From: Pelecanus crispus
Lineage: Eukaryota > Chordata > Aves > Pelecaniformes > Pelecanidae
Direction: 5' to 3'
Assembly (NCBI RefSeq): GCF_030463565.1
Contig: NC_134643.1
Coordinates: 165,934,491-165,998,490 of the forward strand
DNA: 64,000 bases
In this document: one piece after another, positions 47,701 to 59,977 of the stretch
Position numbering within the stretch: the stretch's first letter is position 1
Layout of the letters: each line of letters starts with the position of its first letter
Program-made: the position numbers and the translations under genes
The notes under the pieces: generated by a model
Databases searched by the model: none
The model's input: the letters and a program-made list of their open reading frames with translations, nothing else
Told to the model about the DNA's origin: nothing

Positions 47701-49250
47701 ATATTTGGTTAATCTGTAAAATCATTCCTTCTTATTTCAGCTTTCCATTGTGAAATGTACTTGATGTGAGGGTGTACAAGTATTCACCCAGAACTACCTC
47801 TTGAAACTCCCAGGCCATAGTTGCTATGAGCCAAGACCTTTCAGTGGAAGCAGTCTGTTTTTAAAAGCATGGTGCTGACTCCTCCAGCGGAGGATACTCT
47901 ACGTACTACTGGGTATTGGGGACCTATTTGGAAAGGTGGGATCCCAATAAAGCAGAGAAATAAAATAAAACCCATTGCAGCAAGTGTGAATTGTTTTCTC
48001 ATTTCCAGAGGAAACACTGGAAAAGGATGAATATAGTGTTTCCATTGTCACTTCTGCCTCACTATCCCATGGTATAGGCAGTGGATACTAGTTTGGCAGT
48101 TACCCTTTTCATGCTGAAATCTGTGCATCCCCTTTGGTCTGCTCTGTTGACTACTAATGTAGCCAGTTTAGCCACGCTCTTTTCTCAGAGTTTTGTCCAA
48201 TGTTTGGGGTGTGTGAGGAGGCTGTTGTGGGGAGATATTAAAGCTAGTCAGAGGATATGCTAATTTATACTGGAGGCTTAATCACCTTTGCTTGGGATCT
48301 GCTCCAGTTCTAAATTGGCTACATCTTAAGACCTAGCCTGAGGCATTCAGAACATTTTGTATTGTAATATTGCCTTGCCTGCCCTCTGTGCCTCTTTTCC
48401 CAACACAAAGTCTAGATTGATGGATAGGTGTAGTTGGACACTCTCCTAGATATTTGAATGCCTTAAGGTACGTGAGTTTGCTCTGATATGCACCCAAAGT
48501 ATCTTTGAAGACTTATGTCCCTAGGATGCTGGTTTTATCAAAAAAGAGAAATGCTTTTTCAGCTACTCTATATGCTGCCATGATGCAGGAACGTATTGCA
48601 GATGGAAACCACCTGGTTTGTAGAAGTAAAATCCTTCACAAAATTACCTGGTGCTGGAAAGTGTGAAACTTTTAGGTGCATAGGACTGCCTTCAAATCAT
48701 TAAATACAGATAGCCATAACTGCAGGAAAAGAAGTAATAGATGCTTGCCCTAAGATAATGCAACTTACACAACTGTAAAAGGAGTAACAGTCTGTATTTG
48801 CAAGTCTAAGCCATTCCATCTCTTTATTTTTAACCCTATAAAATAGTGATCAAGGAAACGAACAACTTTCCCATCTGTGCACTTGTTGAACATTGATGTT
48901 TCTGAGTACAGGTGAGATCACTTTTTTGCAATTTTTTTCTAAATGAGATTTTACTGGTACCTTTTGTGATGTCTCCAGTGTTTCCTTGAAATACTTGTTC
49001 CAGCTGTGCAACCATGTCTTCTTGGTGGCTGGCGTAGGTGTCTCTTGTAGCTGATGAGGGTGATGTCCTGTGCTGGTATTTACTTCCAACATCCATGTGC
49101 TCACTCATGTGAGAAGAGGGAAGTCTCTGAATGGGAATTGTTGGAAAATGAGCATGTGAATTTCTGAGGACTGCAAAACATACATGATTCTTCTTGAGTA
49201 TTATTTTCTCTTGGCATACAGCTTGGCTTCATTCACTTATCATTCTGCGA
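44800..49250. other. Unique intron sequence, AT-rich
   Basis: No repeat family or gene was recognised. The 46.3-47.4 kb part holds homeodomain-type motifs and a 16-bp palindrome (AGATTTAATTAAATCT, 46,479-46,494). Two overlapping minus-strand open frames at 48,836-49,108 have no known domain. Confidence 0.55.
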
Positions 49251-49261
49251 GCAACCAAAAT

Positions 49262-50921
49262 ATGCAAGTGTTTCCTTTTATGACAAGGCCACTCATCTAG
49301 TTGACCAAGGGAAGCTAGTAGATGTGGTGGGTTTGGATTTTAGCAAAGCTTTTGATACTGTCTCTCACAGTAACCTTCCGGACAAAATATCCAGCACACA
49401 GCTAGACAAGTCCATAATACATCAGGTGAGCAATTGGCTGATGGGTTGGGCTCAAAGAGTTACAGTAAATGGGCTGGCTGGCCAGTCACTAGTGGGGTTC
49501 CCCAGGGCTCAATTTTAGGGCCAGTGCTCTTTAATGTTTTTATAAATTGTCTGGATGCAGGAATCGAATGTACATTAAGTAAGTTTGCTGCTGATGCTGA
49601 ACTAGGAGAAGCTGTGGACTCCTGTGAGGGTAGAGAGGCCTTACAGAGAGACCTGGATAGACTAGAGAGCCGGGCAATCACCAACCGTATGAAATTTAAC
49701 AACAGCAAGTGCCAGATTCTCCACCTAGGATGGGGTAATCCTGGTTATACATATGAATTGGGGGATGGGAGGCTGGAGAGCAGTCCTGTAGAAAGAGATC
49801 TGGGGGTTTGGGTTGATGGCAAGTTGAGTACGAGTCAACAGTGTGCCCTGACAGCTAGAAGGGCCAACCCTGTCCTGGGGTGCGTCAAGCACAGCATAGC
49901 TAGCCGGTTGAGGGAGATGATTGTCCCACTCTACGCCACACTGGTGTGTCCCCACCTCAAGCACTGTGCAGTTTTAGGCGCTTCAGTATAAGAAGGACAT
50001 CAAGCTATTAGAGTGTGTCCAGAGGGGGGCAACCAAGATGGTGAAAGGCCTCAAGGGCAAGACTTATGAGGAGTGGCTGAGGTCACTTGGTTTGTTCAGC
50101 TTGGAGAAAAGAAGGCTGAGGGGTGACCTCATTACAGGCTGCAACTTCCTGAAGGCGGGCAGTGGAGGGGGAGGTGCTGATATTGCATGTCCAAAGAAGG
50201 GCAACAAAGCTGGTGAAGGGTCTAGAGAACAAGTCCTATGAGGAGTGGCTGAGGAAACTGGGGTTGTTTAATTGGGAGAAAAGGAAGCTCAGAGAAGACC
50301 TTATTGCTCTCTACAACTACCTGAAACGAGCTTGTAGCGAGGTGGGTGTCTGTCTCTTTTTCCCGAGTAACAAGCGATAAGACGAGAGGAAGCAGTCTCA
50401 AGTTGCACCAGGGGAGGTTTAGGTTGGATATTAGGAAAAATTTCTTCACCAAAAGGGTTGTCGAGCACTGGAACAGGCTGCCCAGGGAAGTGGTTGAGGC
50501 ACCATCCCTGGAGGTATTTAAAAGATGTGTAGATGTGGCACTTAAGGACATGGTTTAGTGGTGGACTTGGTAGCATTAGGTTTATGGTTGAACTTGATAT
50601 TAAAGGTCTTTTCCAACCTAAATGATTCTATGATCTTCTCTCTCTGGTGACCAGTGATAGGACATGAGGAAATGGAATGAATCTGCATCAGGGGAAGTTC
50701 AGATTGGACATTAGGAAAAGGTTGTTCACTGAGAGGGTGGTTGGTCACTGGAACAGGCTCCCCAGGGAGGTGGTCATGGCACCAAGCCTGTCAGAGTTCA
50801 AGGAGTGTCTGGATGATGCTGTTAGTCACATGGTTTAGTTTTAGGGCGTCCTGCAAGGAGCAAGGAGTTGGGCTTGATGATCCTTATGGGTCCCTTCCAA
50901 CTGGAGATATTCTATGATTCC
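49262..50921 (+). mobile_element. CR1 LINE (plus), split by a later CR1
   Basis: First part, 49,262-50,181: RT from VSFYDKATHLVDQGK through [13 protein letters not shown], a frameshift, then SGVPQGSILGPVLFN, a degenerate FAADAEL box and the C-terminal region to GGAGGTGCTGAT. Second part, 50,635-50,921: CTTCTCTCTCTGGTGACC and the rest of ORF2 plus 3' UTR, ending GGTCCCTTCCAACTGG and ATTCTATGATTCC. The two parts join perfectly in CR1 order if 50,182-50,634 is removed. Frameshifts make it non-coding. Confidence 0.88.
50182..50634 (+). mobile_element. CR1 LINE (plus), 453-bp 3' fragment nested in another CR1
   Basis: Starts at AAGAAGGGCAACAAAGCTGG (ORF2 C-terminal part), includes [20 protein letters not shown], and ends CTTTTCCAACCTAAATGATT then CTATGAT. 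Closely similar to 56,750-57,205, so the same young subfamily. Same orientation as its host element. Confidence 0.88.
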
Positions 50922-52707
50922 TTCATTGCCTTCAAGTGATGAGTCCCCAGAAGTTCTTGTCGGTGGTCCCTGAGCATATGTTTCTGCACCTTGTATCATT
51001 AAAAGCCATCTTAATGCAATTACACACTTCATAGGCCATCTAATATATCTGTAGCATGAACCAGTCCTCAGGATGCATCACGCACGGATGTGGTAGGCAC
51101 AGAACTACTTGCTGTAGCAAGACTGCTAATAAATAAAATAAAATTGATTCCTGAGGAATATGACCAGTAACTTCTGTCTGTGCTTACTAGTCCTTATTTT
51201 AATATAGTCCATTATAATCTTCCCTTAACTAACTCCTTATTCATATACAGATCTTCCCTATGACTTGGTCTGGAGATATTTTCACTGCATATTAAATAAA
51301 GTATTTTACTTGACTCCAAACCTATTACGTTATCCTTGTCAAAGGAGGTTGTTTTAATGACATTGGTCTGGCTTTTTTGCATTCAGAATCACATTGCATA
51401 TTATTCCCCTTCTCATTTACTTCCAGTACTTGATTCTGTTCTTCTTCCCTTTATCAAGTTAGTAACAGAAATTCCTTCTCAAAGGTCACTGAAAAGAGGC
51501 TGCACAGCATGTATAAGGCTATTTTCATTTATATAAATATTTTATTTGTAAATAATTGTCTCATATAAATGTCTGTATAATTCAGATGAATATTATATAT
51601 TGTTTTCCTATTACAGCCTGACCTCTGGTTTAAGATGCCTTTCATTAAGGCTTCCTGCCAGGGATCCTGGGCACTGCCAAGGAGACCTTCAATTAGAGTA
51701 AATTCTACATGCCATCATAAAAGTAAAATGGCTTTTTTTTTTTTTTTTTTTGCAGTTGCTAATGTGTATCTAAGTAGAGATGTGGAATTATTTCCATCAG
51801 TATTTCTTGTGAGCATCTTGTGGCTCCAGGAGATTTAAGGGCTTGTGTAGCTGGTTTTCCTTGTTCTTCTGTAAATACAGACTGGTGTTAAATTTTGCGT
51901 CAGACTACAGAACCTGTTTCTGCATCAGAGACCACACTGCTCCTTACCTGGAAGTAAACATTTCATTCAACACATCCTTACAGGACACAAACAAACAAAC
52001 AAACTGGGAATTTCTTGTCTTCTTGCTTGTCTTTGACTCTACCAGGCAGGAGGGTATTTGAGATTCTGGTCAGTATGTCTTCTGGATCTGAAAGCAATTA
52101 CTCCAGCACCTTGCTGAGTGCCATTTCAGGCTTTTTTTGATGCCCCCAGAATATGTATTTGTTTCTTCTGTGTAGAAGATAGCAAGCCAGTAAATGTATT
52201 TACTTTCAGATAAGGATGCTTTCCCAGTTGATGAAGGAGATGAGGTATGTTTCAGATTTCATTGCAGGACTTCGCAAGTGTTTCTTGGAGAACAAAAATC
52301 AAGACCAGGATAATTGAAATAACTCATTAGTTTTCTTTTTATGCTGATCTGTGACTTTTTATCTTTTCTATAGTAAACTTAGCACTAATTTCTAAACAGA
52401 AGTGAGATGCCTCAGTGGGACTGAAATAATTATATACATCTGTTCATGGTTCTTTGTAGTTTTGATTTGGTGTTCTGGTTTGGTTCCTATTTTCTTACCT
52501 TTCTTATTATATTAGAAAATGGTTGAAGAGATTTGTTGCTGAGATATGGATTGGGTTTTTATTTTTTACCTGCATTGAGCTGCAAGCTGAAATTCACTTA
52601 AAAAAAGGTCTTTTTATTAAATAAAGCTACCTGCACAGCTTATGAAAGTAAGACTTGCATACACATTTAATTAATTAGGTAAATGAAATAACTGCAGTTA
52701 GTGAATT

Positions 52708-52890
52708 AGAATAGAATAGAATCATAGAGTCATTTAGGCTGAAAAAGACCTTTAAGATCATAGAGTCCGACCATTAACCTAACACTACCAAGTCCACCAC
52801 TAAACCATGTTCCTCAGCACTATGTCTGCCCATCTTTTAAATACCTCCAGGGAAAGTGCCTCAGCCACTTCTCTGGGCAGCCTGTTGAGC
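52708..52890 (-). mobile_element. CR1 3' end fragment (minus)
   Basis: TAGAATAGAATAGAATCATAG (with small tail repeats), GAAAAAGACCTTTAAGATCA, CATTAACCTAACACTACC and TCTGGGCAGCCTGTTGAG. Truncated to the last 180 bp or so of CR1, same subfamily as the elements at 50.2 and 55.8 kb. Confidence 0.9.
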
Positions 52891-53942
52891 TGATTTGTTT
52901 TGTTACCAGTATGTCACATGTTAAATATCATGCTTTTCCACAAATTTGATTCATAGACTGAAAGGATGCTACAAGCCCCCCTTCTTAAAAAAAAAAAACC
53001 CAAAACAAACAAACAAACAACATAATCAGTTTCTTAGCTTTAAAAAAATTGACCTGAATAAATTAAAGTGGAGGGAAAATATTTCTGTGTATCACAGAAG
53101 GACGATCTGTTGAAATTTTTTCATCTTTTCACATTTTCCACTGTTTGTCCAATGGCTGTCTCCAGACCAGCGGTTTGACTTGCTTCAGAGCTGTAGCTGC
53201 AAACCAGTGATTCTACTATTCTCCGTTATTATTATATGAATACTGCACTTTTCCTTTTGTGCACCCTTAGTAACCTCAGCTGCGGTCCTCCAAATGTCAA
53301 GAAGGGCCTCTTCTTCTTCCACTGCTGCCTAGTGGCATACATACAAATAAAAAAGCATTCATATTAGTATATCTTCTATGGGTATAGATATACCTTATTA
53401 TCCACTACTCCTTTCGAGCCTCACAAAATTTGTATGACCCTGCTTCCGAGCAAACATGTTGGCCGTTACCCCACGCCGCCTGTACTGTTCCTGGTTGAAT
53501 ATTTAAAATATTGTTTGTGTTTAAATCTGGTGGTTCTTCCAGTACAGCTGGTTTTAATCTTCCTCTCTCCTTTTGCATGGGCCACTAACACTTTACAAGC
53601 AAAGCATGGCTCTGTGTAGAAAATCCTTGTGTGTATATGTGGATGCTGTAAATGCGTATAAATTACCTTTCTTTGGCCCTTAAAAGCAGCCTGTAGTTCC
53701 CCAAGGAATCTCAGGCTGACAAAAACAGTCTGGGGTTTGCCGATGCTTCATTTCTGCCACATTGGTCAAAGGTTTGTGTTTCAGTAGCTGGTACACGCTG
53801 GAGTAGGGAGGTGGTTTCTGGAGGAAAAATAGTGCAGTGACACTGTTCCCAGATTTACACGCAGATTTTCTGTTGGGCTCATTTAGCGGAGCAGATTTTT
53901 GTTCCCTGAACGTCTGCCCGTTTGTTTGGTTTTTAGCGAGGT

Positions 53943-54230
53943 TTGAGGAGCATCATGTTGCAGCGACCCCTCTGCATGGTGCTGCAAGGCTCTGGCACTT
54001 CAGCTCACCCTGGTGAACCATCCCGCCACCGCCTGCGGAGCCGCTGTCTGGAGCAGCCTCCTGCTATTAGATTGGGACGTCCGAATAGCCCGGCTGGCCG
54101 CATGGCGAGGCCAGAGAGGTGCCGCCAGGCGTTCGCGGGGCTGCCAGGTCTCACCTGGCCAGAGCGTGTCTCGCCAGCAGCCCTGCACTGTGGCATCTCC
54201 ATGCCGGCCAGAGCAAAGGCATAATCATGG
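53943..54230. promoter_or_regulatory. CpG-rich patch in the GGACT intron
   Basis: A local GC and CpG increase (CCCGCCACCGCCTGCGGAGC, GACGTCCGAATAGCCCGGC, GGCGTTCGCGGGG) within AT-rich intron, without repeat identity. It could be an alternative promoter, noncoding exon or enhancer, or nothing. The open frames here are a by-product of GC content. Confidence 0.3.
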
Positions 54231-54959
54231 CCTCCAGAGCCACAGGCTCCTGTTGCTGAATGATGGAGTTTTATTTAAGATCTCCTTTCCAGGCTGAGAC
54301 GTGCTCCCGAGGGATGAGGGGCCAGCGCTGTGCCATGACCTGGGCACCTCTCCCCTCCTTACAGAGCATCGCTGTGCAGCCGTTCACCCATTTCCCTTGT
54401 GGAAAGGCACCTCACGATCTCACACAGACCTCATCTTTTCTCTCTTCCTCTTCTCTCTCTCACCATCTTTTCAGTTTAGAAAAATACGTTCCCATGCCTA
54501 GGTACTCAAAGTGTTTGCCATGTTTCACAGGCTGGGATGCTCTTCTCGGTCCAAAACAGCGAACTGACCGCTCCGGGTATTGGCATGTAAATCAGTGTGC
54601 TGACCTCGCGGGGAACCCTTCCAAGCTGCAGGCTGTGTCCTGAGTTTCAGGATGTCGGCGGTTTGAAACCCTGGGCTATGCTCTGCATGTCAATGATGGA
54701 AACCACTTCAAATTCACCGTAGCGTCCAAAATGGTACCGGCAGCAGGGCTGGCATAGCAGGACTGTCCTATCAAAAGTTGTTTTCTACTTTTTTCCTGTA
54801 ATGGCAATCTGGCATTTAAAGTTAATGCTCCATTTTCCTTTTTTTTTTTTTCCTTCTTCTTTCCTTTTGTGTAGATATAAATGTTTAAGCATCTGTACTA
54901 AAGGTGCAAAGATGAGACATTCCTATGTATATCATTTAAATTAATTGTCATGTACTTGA

Positions 54960-55145
54960 AACAGCATCGTAAGGACCCACTGTGCTGAGTGGGATTTTGA
55001 GAAGCCATCTAGTCTGCTACCTTTCCCTAAAGCAAGATTAACTATAGCATACAGGATAGTTTGGACAAATATCTGTTTCTCAAGAGTTCCAGTTTCAAGG
55101 CTTCAATGCTTTTGAGATTTTCAGTAAAAGCTCCACACCCCAGTT
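54960..55145 (-). mobile_element. Old CR1-like 3' fragment (minus), low confidence
   Basis: GGATTTTGAGAAGCCATCTA then GTCTGCTACCTTTCCC and a layout ending TCAGTAAAAGCTCCACACC. This resembles the 3' end of old amniote CR1 copies (GACC..CATCTAGTCTGACCTCC type). Strongly diverged. Confidence 0.4.
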
Positions 55146-55819
55146 GCCACTGGAGAATAAGATGTCTGAGGTATCATTTTGTTCTTCCAAAACATCAGTC
55201 TGTTGCTCATTAGCAGTCAAAAAGGATTTGGAGGGAAAGGAGTGTGAGCAAAACAGGAGACGTGAGTTATATCTCTGTATAAATCCATGGTTTATCCATT
55301 CTCAAATATTTCAGTTCTGGTTTTCCTATCTTAAAAAAAAAAACTATAGGAGAACCAGAAAAGTTAGAGGAAGAGGTGGCAAAGATGATTGCAGGTAAGG
55401 AGTGTTTTCCATCGACTCGTCAGCCTAGAAGAGAGCAAGAGCTGAAAAAGTATCTGGTGGCATGGAGGAGGTGCACAGAGACCCCTGACTCGGAGGAAGA
55501 GCCGTCAGATGAAGCAAGCAGGTGGCAGGGGAAAAAGAAACCCAAAGCAAGTTGCATCTCATGCACCCAGAGTCAAGGTGTGGGACTGCCTGCCGCAGGC
55601 TGCTGCTGTTGCTGACTGTTCCCAAAAGCGGTCGTGCGAGCTCACGGGAGGAAAAGGCCTTTATGCACCATGATGCTCATTACCTTGGCTTAGGAAGGGT
55701 CTGGACCCAAGTATGGACAGGCATTGTTGTCACGTTGCCCTGTTCTTGCACTTTTGCTGAGGTATCTGCTGCTGACCACCCTCATATAGGTAATACCGGG
55801 CTCTCAAGCCTTTCTGAGG

Positions 55820-57217
55820 TTCCCGGGAAACTACAGGCCTGTCAGCCTGACCTCGGTGCCGGGAAAGATTATGGAGAGGTTCATACTGAGTGAACTCAAC
55901 AGGCAAGTGCAGGTCGACCAGGGGATCAGGCCCAGTCAGCATGGGTTTATGAAAGGCAGGTCCTGCTTGACCAACCTGATCTCCTTCTATGACCTGGTGA
56001 CCCGCCTGGTAGATGATGGAAAGGCTGTGGATGTCATTTACCTGGACTTTAGCAAAGCTTTTGACACCGTCTCCCACAATATTCTCCTTGGGAAGCTGGC
56101 AGCTCATGGCTTGGACGGGCGTAGTCTTCGCTGGGTAAAAAACTGGTTGGGTGGCCAAGCCCAGAGAGTAGTTGTAAATGGAGTTAAGTCCAGTTGGCAG
56201 CCGGTCACGAGCGGTGTTCCCCAGGGCTCTGTTTTGGGGCCAGCCTTGTTTAATATCTTTATCAATGGTCTGGATGAGGGGATTGAGTGCACCCTCAGTA
56301 AGTTTGCAGATGACACCAAACTGGGTGGGAGTGTCGATCTGCTGGAGGGTAGGATGGCCCTGCAGAGGGACCTGGACAGGCTGGACCGATGGGCCGAGGC
56401 CAACTGGATGAGGTTTAACAAGGCCAAGTGCCGGGTCCTGCACTTGGGTCACAACAACCCCATGCAACGCTACAGGCTTGGGGAAGAGTGGCTGGAAAGC
56501 TGCCTGGCCGAAAAGGACCTGGGGGTGTTGGTAGACAGCCGGCTGAACATGAGCCAGCAGTGTGCCCAGGTGGCCAAGAAGGCCAAGAGCATCCTGGCCT
56601 GGATCAGGAATGGTGTGGCCAGCAGGAGCAGGGAGGTGATTGTGCCCCTGTACTCGGCGCTGGTGAGGCTGCACCTGGAATACTGTGTCCAGTTTTGGGC
56701 CCCTCAATGCAAGAAAGACATTGAGGTGCTGGAGCGTGTTCAGAGAAGGGCAACAAAGCTGGTGAAGGGTCTGGAGCACAGGCCTTATGAGGAGCGGCTG
56801 AGGGAACTGGGGTTGTTTAGCCTGGAGAAGAGGAGGCTGAGGGGAGACCTTATCGCTCTCTACAGCTACCTGAAAGGAGGTTGTAGTGAGGTGGGTGTTG
56901 GTCTCTTCTCCCATGTAGTTAGCGATAGGACGAGAGGAAATGGGCTCAAGCTGCGCCAGGGGAGGTTTAGGCTGGAAATTAGGAGAAATTTTTTTACGGA
57001 AAGGGTGGTCAAGAATTGGAAGAGGCTGCCCAGAGAGGTGGTGGAATCACCATCCCTGGAAGTGTTCAAAAAACGTGTAGATGTGGCACTTGGGGACATG
57101 GTTTAGCCTAGTCTACCCTTGATTGGTTTAGTGTGGATTTGGTAGTGTAGGTTAATGGTTGGACTGGATGATCTTAAAGGTCTTTTCCAACCTAAACGAT
57201 TCTATGATTCTATGATT
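55820..57217 (+). mobile_element. CR1 LINE (plus), best preserved copy
   Basis: Starts abruptly in RT at CCCGGGAAACTACAGGCCTG (5' truncation, no endonuclease part). It carries an uninterrupted reading frame to 57,106, a 3' UTR with GGTTGGACTGGATGATCTTA, and a tail of two ATTCTATG units at 57,198-57,213. The intact frame over about 1.25 kb marks it as a comparatively recent insertion. It lies in the GGACT intron in sense orientation. Confidence 0.93.
55856..57106 (+). CDS. CR1 ORF2 fragment: reverse transcriptase and C-terminal region
   Basis: A 416-codon open frame, the 3' part of CR1 ORF2, which is usually around 950 residues or more. RT motif A is [10 protein letters not shown] (residues 63-71), motif [12 protein letters not shown] (119-129) and motif C FADDTKL (150-156), so the catalytic Asp pair is kept. 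The conserved C-terminal region ([45 protein letters not shown]) and natural end GDMV-stop are intact. The ATG is only the first internal Met; the frame is open further upstream to the truncation point. With no endonuclease and no CR1 promoter, autonomous movement is not expected. Confidence 0.85.
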   Translation: MPGKIMERFILSELNRQVQVDQGIRPSQHGFMKGRSCLTNLISFYDLVTRLVDDGKAVDVIYLDFSKAFDTVSHNILLGKLAAHGLDGRSLRWVKNWLGGQAQRVVVNGVKSSWQPVTSGVPQGSVLGPALFNIFINGLDEGIECTLSKFADDTKLGGSVDLLEGRMALQRDLDRLDRWAEANWMRFNKAKCRVLHLGHNNPMQRYRLGEEWLESCLAEKDLGVLVDSRLNMSQQCAQVAKKAKSILAWIRNGVASRSREVIVPLYSALVRLHLEYCVQFWAPQCKKDIEVLERVQRRATKLVKGLEHRPYEERLRELGLFSLEKRRLRGDLIALYSYLKGGCSEVGVGLFSHVVSDRTRGNGLKLRQGRFRLEIRRNFFTERVVKNWKRLPREVVESPSLEVFKKRVDVALGDMV

Positions 57218-57616
57218 ATGGTTGTTCATATGCTCTGTCTGATATTTTGATTAGAAAGCTGTTCCTATCCATGTTAATTATTCCGTGCAGAAATTTTGGC
57301 TGGCTGTGTGTTCATGTATGCGGAGAACCAATTGTCTCTTCTATAAAACTTTTACCCATATTTGTAGGTGGTTATGCCCCAATCTCGTCAGCTCCTGCTT
57401 GTGCAGTTTGTGCCCCAAAAAAGCAGTCCTGGACTCAGTGCTCTGCCCTGAGCTCTTTCTAACTGCTTTTGTAGTCCACGAGTTTCTGAATTGTGGTGGC
57501 AGGAACTGGATACAATATTCTCTCTAAGGCTCATACAATAATACTTGCTATTATTACTTAATATTAGGACGAACCAGTGAATAATACTGATATAATATTC
57601 TCTTGGGTGGACAACT

Positions 57617-57630
57617 TCCCCCCCCCCCCC
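57617..57630. repeat. C homopolymer run
   Basis: About 14 consecutive C after ACTTC, in the intron. Confidence 0.8.
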
Positions 57631-58959
57631 GACTCAATTTGTCCACATCCATTGACTTTCCATTTTCTTCATCCTCCTTTTCTTGTCCTCCTAATGTGCT
57701 GCAATCCCCTCCTGTCTCTGCACTGTCTAGAAATTTAGTCTGTTAATCAGTCTAACAGTGTGTCCAGCATGGTTCTGCATCGCATCCCCAGCATCTTTTT
57801 TGCATGTAGTGGTTTTATATCTGATTGTCATTTGGGAGGCCTCTGTAGCTGCTCCTAACAGTCACTTTGGGAATGAAACTCTTTCTGGTAGTAGTAAAAA
57901 TTAATCTAATGACATTTCTCTCGGCAGTAGAGTTGAAAGTGATTTGAAACCATTTCAAACAGATAAAAGGCAAATGTTTGCTGTGGTGCCGAATGGCTGG
58001 GAGGCACGTGAGCAGCGCTGTGATTGATGCTTGACCAAAGGGAAGGCCTCCTCGCTCTGCCTCCTGCTGATAAACACCTCCAAGATACTCCAGCTTAAGC
58101 GCAGGCGTATTTGTTGGTTTGGGGATGCAAACTATCCAAAAATGAAATGAAAAGTATCTTGCAAAGTAGGTTAGGTGGCATTTCAGGTAGTGCTCGGTAG
58201 CGTCCAGCGTGGCACTGGTTACTCTAATACTCTTGTTTGTTTTCACAAACGAGCAGCTCACAGTTTCTGAGCGGACGACTGCTGTGAGGAGACCGTAACC
58301 TCTTGATTTCAAAGGAGCCATCGTTTCGCTGGTGCCTCTGTGGTTAATGTAAGAAAGGTGTCTTGCCATAAACTTTTTCCGAGGTATTCAGCAAGGTTGG
58401 AAAGGGGTCGGACCAGGCAGGAAGCCCTTGTCTGTGCTATAAAGAAAATAGCAAGCAACAAAATGAAAGCATCAAAGGACCAACAGGATGCGGTCCCAGG
58501 AGTCCTCTCTGGCATGTTAGTCCTTCTTGAAAGTTAGCATTGAGTAAAGAGTGACCTTAAAACTCGCTTCATTCAAACAGACTGGGCTCAAGTTTAAAGT
58601 TCAAGGCATTTTGTTTTTTCACCTGTTTCCTACAGTTTTAAGAAACTTCTGAAGAATTAGTGTGTAACTATATCTGGTCACCGAGCCAATGTGGAGAATT
58701 TTTCTCAAGGGAAAATAATGTTACTGTGTGGAGGCAGAGAAATGGATACTTTCTTAGTTTGGAGAAAAAGTTTCAACAAAATAAAACCAAAACCCCTGCT
58801 ACTGCAATTGTAAACAGCCCTGGAGCCAGCATAGTGCACACGTTCTTTCTTATTTTATTTTCAAAAGAAGCTGGTAGGATCCAATAATTGTCTGAATTGT
58901 GGTAAAAGGATGTTTATTGTTGAAGCTGCTGCTGCCGCTTGGGAAACGAGGTCTTGTTT

Positions 58960-59230
58960 GGGGCACAACCTGGGAGCAAAGAGCCTGGTTACGGCAATTC
59001 AGCGTCATCCGCGCGCGCGTGTTGACTGAGCCAGCGACTGGCCCCGTGGCCGCCCATCCCTCTCTCACCGCGCTGGAGCTGTTGGGCCCCGAGAGGGAAA
59101 ACTAAAGCCCTGACCCAAAACTCCGTGGGTAGGCGAGGGCGGACGTGGATACGGTGATTGCAGCCCTACCACCGCTAACGCCGAGCGGCAACCCGGGCTG
59201 CTGGCTGGTGCCGGTTACGAGCCGCTTTTA
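58960..59230. promoter_or_regulatory. CpG islet in the GGACT intron
   Basis: By eye about 25 CpG in 270 bp (GCGTCATCCGCGCGCGCGTG, CTCACCGCGCTGG, GGCGAGGGCGGACGTGG, AACGCCGAGCGGCAACC) in AT-rich surroundings, lying 4 kb before the coding exon. No repeat or protein match is seen. A local alternative promoter or noncoding exon is possible. Confidence 0.35.
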
Positions 59231-59510
59231 TTTTCACCCAACAGCATCTTCTGCCTGCGTGATCCTGCAGTAGTTACTTTATTTTCTGATCTCTGCAGCT
59301 CACGTAACGAAGCAACTAGTAATTGATCCCGCGAGCGGTTTGGCAGGTCATCTTCCATAGCTAAAAGTGATAGTTTGAAGAGATGACATACAGATTTCAC
59401 TTGTGTTTCTCCAGGCCATTAAATTTTAATGATTCCGGCATGAATATTTCATGAAAGTACCTTCTGAATGGGTTTGTTTTATCCTGACAGTTAATACTCA
59501 GTATAGAGTT

Positions 59511-59527
59511 GGGGGGGGGGGGGGGGG
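59511..59527 (+). repeat. 17-nt G homopolymer
   Basis: Seventeen consecutive G between AGTT and TGTTTGG. Confidence 0.9.
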
Positions 59528-59977
59528 TGTTTGGTTTTTCATGGGTTTTCTTTTCCTCTTAGGTGGTTTAGTGTAGGTAAGAAGTGTCAAAGTGGATTAA
59601 GTGAGAAAAGGCAACTTCTTGTTGGCAATTCAGTGAAGGGATGCTGTCTATAACTCTTTTCAGCTGCTTAGTGGAAGTCTGTGAAATGACCCTCAAATAA
59701 AATTCTGCTCTTTACTCTCCTGCCACAAGGTGGCTAAAAATGTTTTGAAAGCCCATGATATGCGAGTGCTAGAAATGATGGTAATACATCTAACAGCCTT
59801 TCTGCAACGCGACGCACAGCACACAGGAGACCAGATTTATTGCACAGAAAATTGTATATGTCTATATGGAGCGGCATTCAGAAAATGTTTTGTACCAGGT
59901 TTATTTCAATCACTCCTCAGCTGGGGTTGTCTGGGCTTGGCTTTGTTTTGGGTTTGGTTTCTGGTTTTGGGTTTTTT

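Noticed and set aside
48836-49108. Two overlapping minus-strand open frames (90 and 84 codons)
   Set aside because: Considered as a retropseudogene, but I recognise no parent protein and see no poly(A) tail or duplication.
55730-56914. 394-codon minus-strand frame
   Set aside because: It is the antisense shadow of the CR1 reverse transcriptase frame.
57470-57640. Possible very old CR1 fragment (GGAACTGGATACAATATTCTC)
   Set aside because: One short resemblance without the expected flanking CR1 order.
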